This document shows, in pieces, positions 1 to 11,678 of a stretch of 64,000 bases of DNA. Positions within the stretch are counted from its first letter, which is position 1. Each line of letters begins with the position of its first letter. The position numbers and the translations under genes were made by a program. The DNA is taken from NCBI GenBank assembly GCA_035772735.1, contig JASDFA010000016.1:175093001-175157000 (forward strand). Direction: 5' to 3'. Under the pieces are notes generated by a model. The model did no database searches, was not told the origin of the DNA, and saw only the letters and a list, made by a program, of their open reading frames with translations. This stretch comes from Datura wrightii (lineage: Eukaryota > Streptophyta > Magnoliopsida > Solanales > Solanaceae).

Positions 1-63
1 ATACTGTACATTTCTCCTTGTATGAAACAAGAAACTGTACAAGAACTAAAACAATCCACCATC

Positions 64-3000
64 TTAACCACTGTGGACTCCCTTCAATCGTAGTGGAAAG
101 CTTTCATATAGGTCTTTGAGGGCTGCATATAAGGGTTCTCCAGCCTTAGGCCTTTCTACCGTTCCAAGAAGAATGTCAGCTGTAGTGAGGTAAGGATCTC
201 CGTAGAATTGGAGATTAGTATCTATCCGTGTTGTGACAATATTCCCCTCAAGTGAGACCCCCACAAATGCACCTGAAGCATACAAATCAAACGAAGTGAT
301 TTAAGCAGGGGGGGAAGTTACACATTTGGCCGCTCGACCAAAAGTATACATACATTATACATTTGTCGATTATTTTATGGACGGGTGGCTATTTAAGTTA
401 ATTTCCCATTACACGCAATCACAGTACTGCTGATAATACCACTCTTATAAGAGAACCATCAAAGAGAGGAAAGGCTGCATTACCTTTACTGCAACTGTAA
501 GTATAGCATATGCCAGAACCTTTCTCTCCAGCTCGAAGATCTGCCTCCACAACTCTCCCAACTGGACCAGCTGCAGCACTGCAACCAGCACCAAGAGAAA
601 AGTGCATGCGGCTGCAAAATGTCTTCACGGCCTTAGTGTCATGTAGCACAATAATGAAGTCTGTCAGCTCACCTCCAATCTGTAAAAAGACGAAAATCAA
701 CCTTTTAGAACAAGGATGATGAGGACAAATTTAAGAAAAAAGCAGAAAAAGACAATCCAATAAATATGTGCTTTATTATTCAACTGATTAGGAGAATAAG
801 TTTCATCCAGTTTAGTAGACCGAAATGGATCAAATTCTTAATTTAGGAAGAACAAAACAATGTTTGTCAATTAAGATAACAAAATGCTTATGATATGCCC
901 ATGGACCTTTTTGTCCCCCCCCCCCCCCCCCCCACAACATAAAAGACCTTCAGACCAAGCTTTGCCAAAAACAGAAGATGAATCTGATTAAGGACAAATA
1001 TAATCACTCAATTCGACTGAATCCTAGCATAACTGTTCTATATTATCTGAACTGACCGCATTCTCAACTGAAGGAGAGTGTCATTAGCAAAGACCAGTAA
1101 TTTAGAGTATACCTGCGCTCCCCATCCTAAACCGGCTGATAATATAGCGGATGGTGCAGACCATGAGCCATCAGACCTTCGTGCAACCACCAGTCCGGAG
1201 CCAAGTTTATAAGTAAGAAGCATCCCAGCTTTGGCCACTGTTAATATTGCCAGACCTTTAGCTCCTTTTAAAACCGCACCAGGTATGGACCTCTCAGGAT
1301 TCAACCGAGCAACCTGTGCATTACAAGATTTAATATTACAAGGTAGAAGTTGCACATTGAGGTCAGCAAATCAATCACAGAAGAATCTGAAGATTCTGAT
1401 TATAAAAGCATCTTCTAGCACTGCCATTCTTGTTCCAACCTTAAAGGAAGAGGGACAATCGAATGTCACGACGAGCTGTGTGTGTGAGAGTGAAAAGAGA
1501 GCAAGTTACAATGAAACTAAAAAGATTATCAATATTCGAGTTCTTTGCATTTTGCACCTTTAATATATTACTCAATTTTTAGCTTGCACCTTGTTCTTTT
1601 ATTCTTTTATAATGATTACCCTCCTAACTTGTTTTAGCCTATTTTTATTTGCCTCGGTGATGGATGAATTGACGTGGCATATCAAAGGGAGGTTCCATGG
1701 TGTACGCTAACTGCAAATGACATAGTATTGATTGATGAGACATGCAGTGGAGTTAATGATAGGCTGGAGGTTTGGAGTCTAAAGGTTTTAGGTTGAGTAG
1801 GACCAAGACAAAGTACTTGGAGTGCAAATTTAGTAATATAATTCACGAGGCGGATGTGGAAGTGAGGGTTGATACGCAGGTCATCCCCAAGAGAAGAAGT
1901 TTCAAGTATCTTGGACCAATGATCCAACAAAATTGGGGAAATTGATGATGAATATACACATCATATTGGAGCGGGGTGGATGAAATGGAAGTTCGCATCC
2001 ACTGACTTGTCTAATAAGAATGTGTCATCAAGAGTTAAAAAGGTAAGTTTAATATAGTGATTGTTAGATCAACTATGTTGTATAGGCGGAGTGTTGGCTG
2101 GTCAAAAACTCGCACGTCTAGAAGATGAAAGTAGTGGAAATAAGGATGCTAAGATAGAGGTGCGGGCATACTAAGAGGGATATGATTAGGAACCAAGATT
2201 TTGAGACAAGGTGAGAGGCCTCCGTTGTGGACAAAGTGAGGAAAGCAAGGCTAAGATGGTTCGGCATATGAATAGAAAATGCACAGATGCCCCAGTAAAG
2301 AGGTGTTAGAGGTTAGCTATGGTGGGTCCGAGAAGAGGTAGGGTAGGCCGAAGAAGTATCAAAGAGGAGATTAGACAAGACATGGCACAGCAGCAAGCTT
2401 ACAGAGGACATCACCACCCCAGATAGGATGATATGAAAGTCGAGGATTAAGGTAGAACGTTAACAAGTAGTCAAGCGTTGTCTAGTTTTCCTTATCAATG
2501 TTATTATTATCATTACTCTCCTTATCTTAACCTTCGATTTTACTATTACGTGTTAATTCTTTTGTTTCAGTTATCATGTTATTTGTTACTTTTTTTATCC
2601 ATTATTTGCTACATGGCTTTTTCACTATTGCTTTTCCTTGTCAAACCTGCTTTGAAATGCTTTACTTGAACCAAGGGTCTATCGAAAACCTCTCTACCTC
2701 CACAAGTAGGGATAAAGTCTGTATACACACCTTCTTGGACCCTACTTGAGGGATTACCTTGGCTATGTTGTTGTTAAACCCTCCTAACCTGTTTGTTTCT
2801 TGGCAAAATCATGAAAGAGTGTATTTTGTGAAGGCAAAAAGAGAAATTTTGTGTGTGTTGATTAATTATTTCTTTTAAAAAGAAATGGGTTTAGATCTAA
2901 ATGAAGAGTATTAGGAGGACCCGAGAAAAAAAAGTGTGAGAGGATGAACAATTATGATTTTCTTTCCTTGAGCTGAGGGTCTATCAGAATCAACCTCTCT

Positions 3001-4636
3001 ACCTTTGAGGTAGGGTAAGCTCTGGGTACACTCTACCATCCCCAAACGCACTTTGTGGTACTACACTGGATATGTTGTAGGATGAACAATTTCACATAAA
3101 TGTCAAGTCCTTGATTTGAATAAAATTGAGAGATGAATTATAAATCTGGTGGCTCTTTTTTCTTTTTAATGTAAATATGGACTACGTCATGCATTGATGG
3201 AAGATATTCTGCACTATCTCTCCGAATACTGAATGATCAAAAACTAATGTACCGAGAAAGGCACAAAGTTCATAAAAGAAAACATCCAGAAAATTGATCA
3301 AAAAGTACCCTAAATCTATTGTCCAAACTAAAATAATAAGTTTGAGCTAACTCATTTATTCATAATAATATATACTTTTTTAAAACGGGGTAATAGTAAT
3401 TCCTCTAGTAACTTGGTGAAGAATTCACTTGTCATTGGGCGTGATTCTCCTTCCAACCATAGGATTAAATTATTTTCTCTTTTTCAAAAAAAAGAAAAAG
3501 ATAAAGAAAAGAAGAGAAAAGAAGAAAGCACACATACGATTTATCTTTTACCCTTCATCGTATGAACTACTTTATGAGTTTGCATAAAAACAAAGAGATT
3601 AAGGGGAAAATTAATTAAAAAAATAAGAGGAAGGGTGCAAGTTAAAAGCTGATATGTAGATAAGGTATGGAAAATACAAAGAATTCACAATTCACCTCAA
3701 TAGTAACAAAAGGCACAGTGCTGATCTTAGGGTTAAAAAGCCAACAAAATCAAAAAAATAAAAACCTTAACTAAGAGAAATCACCTGTGCGTACGTCCTC
3801 AATGTGTTTGATGACTTGTATATCTCATACTCCATGGATAAACCCACTGGAAGGTTCAACCAACCTCTTGTACAAGTCCAGTCCATAACATCATGCTTTG
3901 CAACCTGCACAGCGTTGCTGATGGTGTTGATGAGCACACCTTGCACTGGGTCAAGCCTATCATAGCAGGTATCACACACTCTCTGGGGGTTTTTCTCCCG
4001 AAACTTCATGGGCAACAGGCACCTCCCTTTTGTGCATGTCCTACAAAAAACCCCTCCACAAAACCGACAATGATGTCTTCCACAAGTGAATGCTGTGAAA
4101 GGCGCAGTGCATTGCATACAAACAGTTGTTGAACTGTCTGGAAGCCACTCTGGAGGCTCAGATTCCAACACATCCTTGTAAGCACTGTAGTTAAATGCGC
4201 TTGGCTCAACTAGTGGTGGAGCACTTGGTATGTAAACTGATGAATGCAAGAAAGTATCTCCATTCGAACCAGAACCAAGAAATGAAACATTAGAACTAGG
4301 TAACTGCGTAGCTGTATTTGAAACCTGACCTTTATTCTGCCCTGTAACTATAGCAACTAGCCCACTCAAGACATTTCTTAAATTGACCTCAGGAGGACCA
4401 CTTTGCGGCACAAAGTTATATGGGTCATTACCAGAATCATAGCCCCTATCCAATACATCATCAGATTCGATCAGTGGGTATCCACATGGATAATTTTTAC
4501 CTGCAGATTGGGAATCTTCGGAGACTCTGCCCCATGAATCCTCATCAACTTCGTCTTCAACAAATTGAAATTTCGCATTGTCCTTTTCCAAATTAACAAG
4601 CGAAGAATACACAACTTTGCCTTCAAATTTCACCAT
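64..4636 (-). CDS. CFS1-like: FYVE zinc finger + SYLF domain protein (4 coding exons)
   Basis: Coding exons on the minus strand are 4636-3785, 1313-1113, 679-484 and 272-64. Each junction has GT donor and AG acceptor and the frame is kept (phases 0, 0, 1), giving 485 codons and a TAA stop at 66-64. Residues ~163-228 form a FYVE finger: WLPD, four CxxC pairs, GRHHCRFCG and the RVC motif. FYVE fingers bind phosphatidylinositol 3-phosphate on endosomes. Residues ~230-480 are a SYLF (Ysc84/DUF500) lipid-binding domain, spread over all four exons, with runs such as PGAVLKGAKGLAI and GVSLEGN. The FYVE-SYLF order is that of Arabidopsis CFS1 and its paralogues, reported in endosomal sorting and autophagosome turnover; which paralogue this is cannot be told here. 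I chose the ATG at 4636 because a splice acceptor (CAG) ends at 4678 and the upstream in-frame ATG at 4702 lies inside the intron. No breaks are seen, so it is probably functional. Confidence 0.9.
916..933. repeat. poly-C tract in the second coding intron
   Basis: About 17-18 cytosines in a row, inside the 680-1112 intron. The exact length of a homopolymer like this is unreliable in assemblies. Confidence 0.8.
1650..2776 (+). mobile_element. 3' part of an RTE-type LINE inside the first coding intron
   Basis: The plus strand can be read, with many stops and shifts, as the C-terminal half of a LINE reverse transcriptase. It starts near MDELT and continues through ANDIVLIDE (a worn form of the usual FADD catalytic box), LEVWS, FKYLG, a MLRW-like stretch and a final RIKVE-type end at ~2455. 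It lies antisense to the host gene, in the intron between coding exons 1 and 2. The 3' end (~2673-2776) is the conserved tail with ACCTCTCTACCTCCACAAG and an ending in TATGTTGTTGT, which I associate with Solanaceae RTE elements and the SINEs that borrow this tail. No 5' half is present, the usual result of truncated target-primed insertion. Confidence 0.8.
2970..3085 (+). mobile_element. second RTE/SINE-type 3' tail
   Basis: This is a diverged copy of the tail at 2673-2776, with the same order of blocks (GGGTCTATC, ACCTCTCTACCT, GGTAGGGTAAG, CACTTTGTGG, ending GGATATGTTGTA). It has no LINE coding sequence in front of it, so it is either a SINE using the same tail or a very short LINE insertion. 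Confidence 0.65.
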
Positions 4637-5542
4637 TATTCCAGCATAATCAGTATAACATATCAACAGCAAATGGGCTGCAAAGAGGTAACATAACACC
4701 AATCAAAAGAAAATTTAACAAGAAAATTCAGGAGGAACCATAAAAAATTTCAAACTCTGTCATCTCACGAGATGCTCTTAGTTAACCACTTTAGAGATCC
4801 CCATTCACCCTAAAATGCTTATCTTGCTTTACATAGAGGATTTTAACTTTTTTAAATACCATAAAAAAGTTTGGTTAGACTAACTTTAACTCTTTCTTAA
4901 ATTTTCTTCAACTCTTCTCACAATTTTATCCTCTATTCTATTATTTATACACTTCTAGGAAAAAAATATATAGCCGGATGTGTTTCTAAAAATTTTCTTA
5001 ATAATTGTGGCAGGCCAAAAGCCTACAAGAAAATATGGAATCAAACCAACTAAGCCTCAACCTCAAACTAGTTGGATACAGCCTCAATTCCAGTAACGGA
5101 ATATAAATGAATTTATTCACCAAAGGAGAATTCCTTCCAGTCAGAAATGAGAACTTAAGCATTGTTGAGAATATTAAAAATGAAAAATTAAGTCACAGAA
5201 CCGAAGATACCAGAAAGCATGAAATTTGATAGCAAAACATACACAATTAAAGCGACAAAGACACCCAAATAGCAAACCGCAATAAAAAAAATTAATTCGG
5301 AGAAATAAAATGTAGGGTTTTAAAGCGAGAGTTACTAGCTAGCTACAAAATTTCAACTTACATAAATACGATCAAACTCCAGAAGAAAATCTCAATTTTC
5401 TCTATAACTACGGTTATCTTCTATACCAAAAACAATTACCCATACACACACAGCCAGAGACAAAACTGAAGATTGAAGAGAAAATAATCAATTTCGGTGG
5501 AATTCCATATGAACAAACTCGAAATAAAAGGAGTAAAATTAC

Positions 5543-5660
5543 CAGATCTTTGTTGTTTGGTGATCTGTGTAAGGATTTGTCGGAGGAAGGAAGAAGGCAG
5601 ATAAGAGGTTTGTGGTTTCGTGGGTTCTCTGTTTGCTTCGGAAACCGGGTATCGACGTCC
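5543..5660 (-). other. 5' UTR exon of the FYVE-SYLF gene, then a leader intron (5542-4678)
   Basis: Read on the minus strand, GATCTG at 5548-5543 is followed by GTAATTTT, a good splice donor. The next AG acceptor before the coding ATG is at 4679-4678, which gives a leader intron of about 865 bases that is AT-rich with no other gene. The exon sequence is moderately GC-rich, unlike its surroundings. The transcription start cannot be fixed, so the right boundary is approximate. The promoter should lie just right of it, up to the TA repeat at 5757. Confidence 0.55.
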
Positions 5661-5751
5661 TGTTTGGGCCTTTTTTTTTTTAAAGAAAAATTATTTCACT
5701 ATTTGTAGTTTCGTGAGGTACACGTGCACATACAGTAGGATTCTAATTTAA

Positions 5752-5756
<5 letters not shown>

Positions 5757-5794
<38 letters not shown>
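5757..5794. repeat. (AT)n microsatellite followed by ATTTT repeats
   Basis: Pure AT dinucleotides for about 38 bases, then ATTTT units to about 5830. It lies just upstream of the host gene and separates it from the transposon stack. Confidence 0.95.
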
Positions 5795-5798
<4 letters not shown>

Positions 5799-5948
5799 TA
5801 TTTTATTTTATTTTATTTTATTTTTTATTTTTTTTTAGGCTAGCTTAAGCTACAGGAGCTGCAAACAAACCATTACTCGCAACAGGCCGGTTTCACTATT
5901 AAAATAACTAAATTCCCTAATTCTTGAGGACTCATTATTTTCTACTTG

Positions 5949-5949
<1 letters not shown>

Positions 5950-5985
<36 letters not shown>

Positions 5986-5998
5986 TATATATATATAT
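5950..5998. repeat. (AT)n microsatellite
   Basis: About 49 bases of AT dinucleotides with one interruption (ATAGAT), ending 20 bases before the left end of the Tourist-like MITE. Confidence 0.95.
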
Positions 5999-6020
5999 TA
6001 TACAAGTGGGAAGACCTTAA

Positions 6021-6729
6021 GGGGTCGTTTGGTTATAAGTTAGAGTTACGCAGGTATTAGTAATACACAGAAATTAATTATTCATGTATTAGTTATGCAA
6101 GTATTAGTATGTAGGTATTATTTATATAGAATTTATAGTTATTGAAATTACAATACATGAATATTAATTATTAAATATTTAATTTATTATAGATTAATAT
6201 ATATTATCTATAAATAAATAAGTAAACAAATAGTATAACATTCTTCTTTTTTTTCTCAAAAATAATATAACATTTTTTAATAAAAGAGGGCTTACAGCCC
6301 TTTAAAAAAAATTTAGTCAATAATTTTTTTTAGTTTAAAAAATTATGTACTCACATATCGAATTAAAAAAGATTTTAAAAGTAAATTGATAGGGGTAGAT
6401 GTGTAATTTTATTATTTTAATCCATGTATAACTAATACCACACAACTTATTCCACCTTCTACCCCTCATAAAATTATACATAGATTTTCTCATAAGTTAT
6501 GTAAGTATTAGTTATGTAGAATTATTAAAACACAACCAAACACCGCATAAAATTAATACATCAATAACTTTTATACAACATTTGAAATCTACCAATCAGA
6601 CATGGTATAAAATTAATACATGAATAACTTTTATTCTATTTGGAAACCAAACATGGTATAAAATTAATACATGAATAACCAAGTTATTCATGTATTAATT
6701 TGGGCCTTATACAGTAACCAAACGGCCCC
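6021..6729. mobile_element. Tourist-like (PIF/Harbinger) MITE
   Basis: A 709 bp non-coding, AT-rich element. The left end GGGGTCGTTTGGTTA matches, inverted, the right end (TAACCAAACGGCCCC), with one substitution in the first 14 bases. It is flanked by TAA on both sides (6018-6020 and 6730-6732), the 3 bp target duplication typical of PIF/Harbinger. Inside there are repeated AATTAATACATGAATAA blocks in both orientations near the right end, so it can fold on itself. No transposase is seen, so it would move only with an enzyme supplied from elsewhere. Confidence 0.85.
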
Positions 6730-7529
6730 TAAGTGAAAAGTTGAATTACCATTTTACCACTATATTAAATAAAATAAGTTAATTAATTAAAAAATAAAAT
6801 AAAATCATCTATCATCATCATATTATTATATAAGCAGGAAGCCTCCAAGTTAAAAATTAAATTACAAAAATACCCTTCAAACATTAAAAGACTAATATAC
6901 CCTTCAAATAATAAATAAATGTTATTTTTAAAATAACTTATTAATTGGGTTTGACTCTTTCTTTCAACACAAAAATGCCAAAAAATTTTACCATTAATAA
7001 TGTGTTTATTTAACAAAAAAAAAAGGATAAAAAAATTCCTTATTAAAAGTCGGTACTATTGCAGTTAACTGAAGAAAACTAGTAGTCCTTAACATTATAA
7101 TAATTAATATTATTTTTTAAACAACTTATTAATTGGGTTTGACTCTTTCCTCTAATGCAAGAACACCAAAAGTTTTTACCATTTATACTTTAAGGCGTGA
7201 ATGTTTGCAAACATAACCGATGTTCCTCAAATTTATATTTATATTATGTGTTGTTGACATATCAAAAAAAACAGAATTACTATCAAGTGAGTATATATAA
7301 TAATATTTGCATATTTGAAGTTACTCGGACAATGCTTTTCAGAATCCTTTAACAATAATTTTTCAGTGTAATTATTCATTGCAATGACACTAGATATCAG
7401 TCGAATAGACTCACAATTTATTAGTTTGAATTTACATTTTTCATTCAATTTATGTACAAGCACACTTATTATAATTTTGTAAAATATCTTTTTTAATTAA
7501 TATGGAATACACGCGTGTTGCGCGTGTTC

Positions 7530-7574
<45 letters not shown>
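6730..7574. repeat. AT-rich intergenic stretch with a diverged direct duplication
   Basis: No gene is seen. A block around AACTTATTAATTGGGTTTGAC occurs at about 6925-6990 and again at about 7120-7190, followed in both by a CTCTTTC run and TTTTACCATT; it is a diverged duplication about 195 bases apart. At 7510-7530 ACACGCGTGTTGCGCGTGTT is CG-rich in an otherwise AT-only context, and a TA repeat follows (7532-7575). Confidence 0.5.
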
Positions 7575-7577
<3 letters not shown>

Positions 7578-7690
7578 TTTTCAACCCCCCCCCCCCCAAG
7601 TTTTCTTTAAAAATCAAACTCCTCCCTCAACTTTGAACAATAAACATTTTCCCCCTTTTATCCTAATTGGATTTTTAAAATGTCTATCTT
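7575..7690 (+). repeat. left terminal inverted repeat of a long-TIR element
   Basis: The stretch starting CGTTTTCAACC, through TTTAAAAATCAAACTCC, CTCAACTTTGAACAATA and ATCCTAATTG, is repeated in inverse orientation at 20748-20863 over about 115 bases with scattered changes and a variable C run. AT-rich non-coding sequence follows on the inner side to the (AAT)n tract. The pair marks an element whose interior was later filled by the pararetrovirus copies. TIRs this long suggest a Mutator-type MITE, but no clear target duplication can be read because the left flank is a TA repeat. Confidence 0.7.
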
Positions 7691-8175
7691 ACCTTTACAT
7701 TATCAACTTTGTCTTCTTCCTTTTATTTTTTAAAAATCATAATATATATATATATATATATAAATTCATGAAATAATTTTTTTAATAAATATGAACTTTT
7801 GGGAAAAAATAAAAAAAAAAACTAATTGAGTATATAAGTTAATGACGTTTTATAATGAAGTAAATTAGCAGAATAAAAAAAATAATTTTATTAATAATAA
7901 TCAAAACTCTAATATTATTTATACAAGCAAAAATAAAAGTTAATTATAATTTTATAAATATATTTCAATGTATGAAATACAAAAAAAATTAATAAAATAA
8001 AAACAAATTTAAAAAATATTTATTTATAATGTAAATTAACTTAAAATTATATCTTAAGAAATATTTGTTAATAACAATCAAATTTTAATTATTTATATAA
8101 ACAATAGAGGATAAGAAAAAGGAGAAACATAAATACACACACATGCATGCACATACATATATACATATTTAATGC

Positions 8176-8176
<1 letters not shown>

Positions 8177-8261
<85 letters not shown>

Positions 8262-8262
8262 T
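8177..8262. repeat. (AAT)n microsatellite at the pararetrovirus junction
   Basis: About 28 AAT/ATA trinucleotide units. It runs directly into the truncated coat-protein frame of copy A. Read in frame it would code a run of asparagines in front of the coat fragment; that is an accident of the junction, not part of a viral protein. Confidence 0.95.
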
Positions 8263-11200
8263 TACAGGTCAACTTAAAGGTTGGTGGGATAATTATCTCA
8301 CTGAAACCCAGAGAATGGCAATTCTAAATGCTGTCAAAAGAGAAGGAGATACATCGGAATCCAATATAGTGTACTCTCTAATCCTTACAATTATAGAACA
8401 TTTTTCTGGAAGGTGGTCAGATAATAGTGAGACCATTAGGACTATGCTGCAAAACCTTAGGTGCAAAACTTTAACATCTTTCAGATGGTATAAGGATGTG
8501 TTTTTATCAAGAGTAATGAAACTCCCTGAGTGTAATAACCCTCATTGGAAATCCAAGTTCATAGATGGACTCCCTACCTTATTTGCAGAAAGGGTTAGGA
8601 AAGCCCTTAGGGGAGATAGAATTAATATAAATTATGAAGATTATACGTATGGAAAATTAATAAGTGTTTGTACACAGGAAGGATTATCTCTTTGCAATGA
8701 GATAAAGTTGAACCAACAGGTGAAAAGATATCATCTTAATGAAAAGCGCCAATTGGGTGAGTTTTGTGAGCAATTTGCAATTGATATGCCAGAAACTTCC
8801 AAGAAGTCTCATAGGCAAAAAGGAAGTAAAGAAAAGGAAGAAAAGTACAAAAGAAGGCCTTATAGACCAGGAAGAAAAGAAAAACGATTGGAGAAACGTG
8901 AAAAGAGGAAAAAGAATTTTAAGGAGTCAAACTTCTGGAAAAACAAGAAACCAGATGTTTGTTATAAATGTGGAAGAATTGGCCACTATGCAAAAGATTG
9001 CAAAGTCAAAGATAGGATTAAGAGTCTTGACCTAGAAGATAATATCAAAGATTCTTTATGCAAGATTTTATTAAACTCCTCACCAGAAAATTCTGGGGAT
9101 GAACATTCAGATATTGAATCTTCAACAAGTGAAGATTTAAAGGTTCTCCATGATGAAGATTATATAAGTTCATCAGAAGAAGAATGTTTACCGTGTCAAA
9201 TTGGATAACCTTGCGAAAATAAGGACAAGGAGGATGAATTCTATCAATTATACTCTCAGTTTAAAGATTTGAATATAAATGTCCTGACAAGTGATAACTT
9301 GGTAGAAATTCTGAAAGCAATTGATGATCCCAATTTAAGATCTCAGATTATTGATAAGATTGGAAGTACCCAAGCTTCTACTACTAATACCAATACTTTA
9401 AAGAGAATTACCTCTCCAAATAAAGGTTATACCATGACTGAGGTAATAAGGCAACTCAAAGGAAGGTCTCAGAAGAATAATACGCCTACTACAATTCAAG
9501 ATCTGGCAGAAGAAATTGAAAATCTCAAAAAGGAAATTTCTTCTCTTAAAAGTCATAATATGGCTCTTGATGAAAGAATTGCTTTAATAGAAGCACATGA
9601 AGTTTATAAACATCCTGGAAAACAAGTTTTAAATGAAAGCTTTCCCATTATTTCAAACAATTTTCAAAATGATTTTCAAGAAATACCTCCTGAAGAAAAA
9701 GATTCTTTTCTAGAAACTATTGAATTAATTACAGCTCATAAACCCATCGCAAAATTACTATTCTTATTGATTATAATTTAAAAAAAGATTTTACTGCTTT
9801 AATTGATAGTGGAGCGGATTTAAATTGTATACAGGAAGGGCTAATACCTTCCAAATATTTTCATAAAACTACTCATAGTCTCAGAAATGCTAGCAGACAA
9901 AAAATGGGTATTAATTATAAATTACCCAAAGCTTATATTTGTACAAATAATATTTGTATTGCAGAGTCTTTTGTACTTGTTAAAAACATCTCAAATGAGG
10001 TAATATTAGGTATGCCTTTTTTCTGGCATATTTATCCAATTACCAGATGGGATGAAACCGGAATAACTGGTACTTTTGAAAAGAAAGAAATAAGAATTGA
10101 TTTTATATCACAGCCTTTTTCTAAATATATAATAATATTAAGGATATGATTTCTTCAAAAATAAAGCAGATTGATTTTTAAAAAAATGAGATTTGTAGTA
10201 TTACTATAGAAGAAACTCTTCAAAACTCTAAAATAAAAGAAAAAATTGAGATTCTGAGAAACCAGTTTTCTTTTCAAATTTGTGGAGATCACCCGAATAT
10301 ATTTTGGGAAAGGAAAAAGCATGTTGTAAGTCTTCCTTATGAGGAAAATTTTTCTGAAGATAATATTCCTACTAAAGCAAGGCCATGCCAAATGAATTCA
10401 GAATATCTGAATTTATGTAAAAAAGAAATTGATAATTTACTACAAAAGGGTTTAATAAGACCCTCAAAATCGCAATGGTCATGTACTGCCTTCTATGTTA
10501 ATAAACAAGCAGAGCAGGAAAGAGGGGTACCAAGATTGGTAATAAATTATAAACCCCTAAATAAAGTTTTAAAATGGATCAGATATCCAATTCCTAATAA
10601 AAAGGATTTATTGGATAGATTGCATGATGCTATCATATTTTCAAACTTTGATTTAAAGTTCGGATATTGGCAAATCCAAATTTCTGAAAAAGATAGATAC
10701 AAAACAGCTTTTAATGTTCCAATGGGACAATACGAATGGAATGTTATGCCATTTGGATTAAAAAATGCCCCATCAGAATTTCAAAAAAATCATGAATGAT
10801 ATTTTTAATCCTTTTAACAATTTTATTATTGTTTATATAGATGATATTCTTGTATTCTCTAAAACTTTAGAGATGCATTTTAAACATCTTGATTTATTTA
10901 AGAAAATCATTATTCAAAATGCTTTGGTGATATCTAAACCAAAAATGCATATTTTCCAGACGAATGTCAGATTTTTGGGTCAGATTATAGAAAAAGAAAA
11001 AAAATATTCCTATTCATAGAAGTATTGAATTTGCATCAAAATTTCCTGATGAGATTACTGATAAAACCCAACTTCAAAGATTTCTAGGAAGCTTGAATTA
11101 TATTTCACCTTTTATAAAGGATTTATCCAAAAATACAACGATATTATATGATCGTCTAAAGAAAAACCCTAAAGCCTGGACTGCAAATCATACAAAAGCA

Positions 11201-11655
11201 GTAAAAAATATAAAAGCTAAGGTTAATAACCTACCATGCCTTACTTTGGCAAACCCAAATTGGGTAAAAATTATAGAGACAGATGCCTCTGATATTGGCT
11301 ATGGGGAAATTTTAAGACAAATCTCCCCAAATACGAAACAAGATTATCTTTTTCAATTCTATTCTGGAAAATGGACTAATAGTCAAAAGAATTATGCTAC
11401 AGTAGCTAAAGAAATTTTAGCTATAGTTAAATGTGTATTGAAATTTCAAGGAGATTTATACAACCAAAAGTTTTTTATAAAAACTGATTGCCAAGCGGCA
11501 AGATTTATCTTTAATAAAGATGTTAAACATGATGTTTCTAAGCAGATGTTTGCAAGGTGCAAGCTTTATTAGCTCCTTTTGATTTTGATATACAATATAA
11601 AAAGGGTACAAATAATAGTCTGCCTGATTTTCTCACTAGAGAATATATCAACTAA
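8261..11655 (+). pseudogene. pararetrovirus copy A: coat-protease-RT-RNase H, truncated and broken
   Basis: The left part is the C-terminal half of a coat/Gag protein (GQLKGWWDN, FRWYKD, FIDGLP), then a Lys/Arg-rich stretch, a CCHC knuckle (CYKCGRIGHYAKDC, 8959-9001) and an acidic tail to the stop at 9206-9208. The same frame then reopens into a coiled-coil-like stretch (~9269), an aspartic protease (DSGAD, near 9810), RT (YIDDILVFS, near 10840) and RNase H (TDAS; SGKW), ending at 11655. Breaks: the stop at 9206; frameshifts near 9745, 10130, 10795, 11000 and 11560; a stop near 10180. The RT box FDLKFGYWQ has F where copy B has S. No integrase follows and there are no LTRs, so this is a Caulimoviridae-like integrated pararetrovirus. 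The 5' half of the coat region is missing at the microsatellite. Confidence 0.88.
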
Positions 11656-11678
11656 TAGCTTTGTTTTTGTAACAGATT

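Noticed and set aside
510..719. Plus-strand ORF over a FYVE-SYLF exon
   Set aside because: It is an antisense shadow of the 484-679 exon, with no independent support.
8147..8260. An ORF beginning MHIHIYIF with a long asparagine run fused to the coat fragment
   Set aside because: The asparagines are the (AAT)n microsatellite read in frame; the fusion is a junction artefact, not a poly-N protein.
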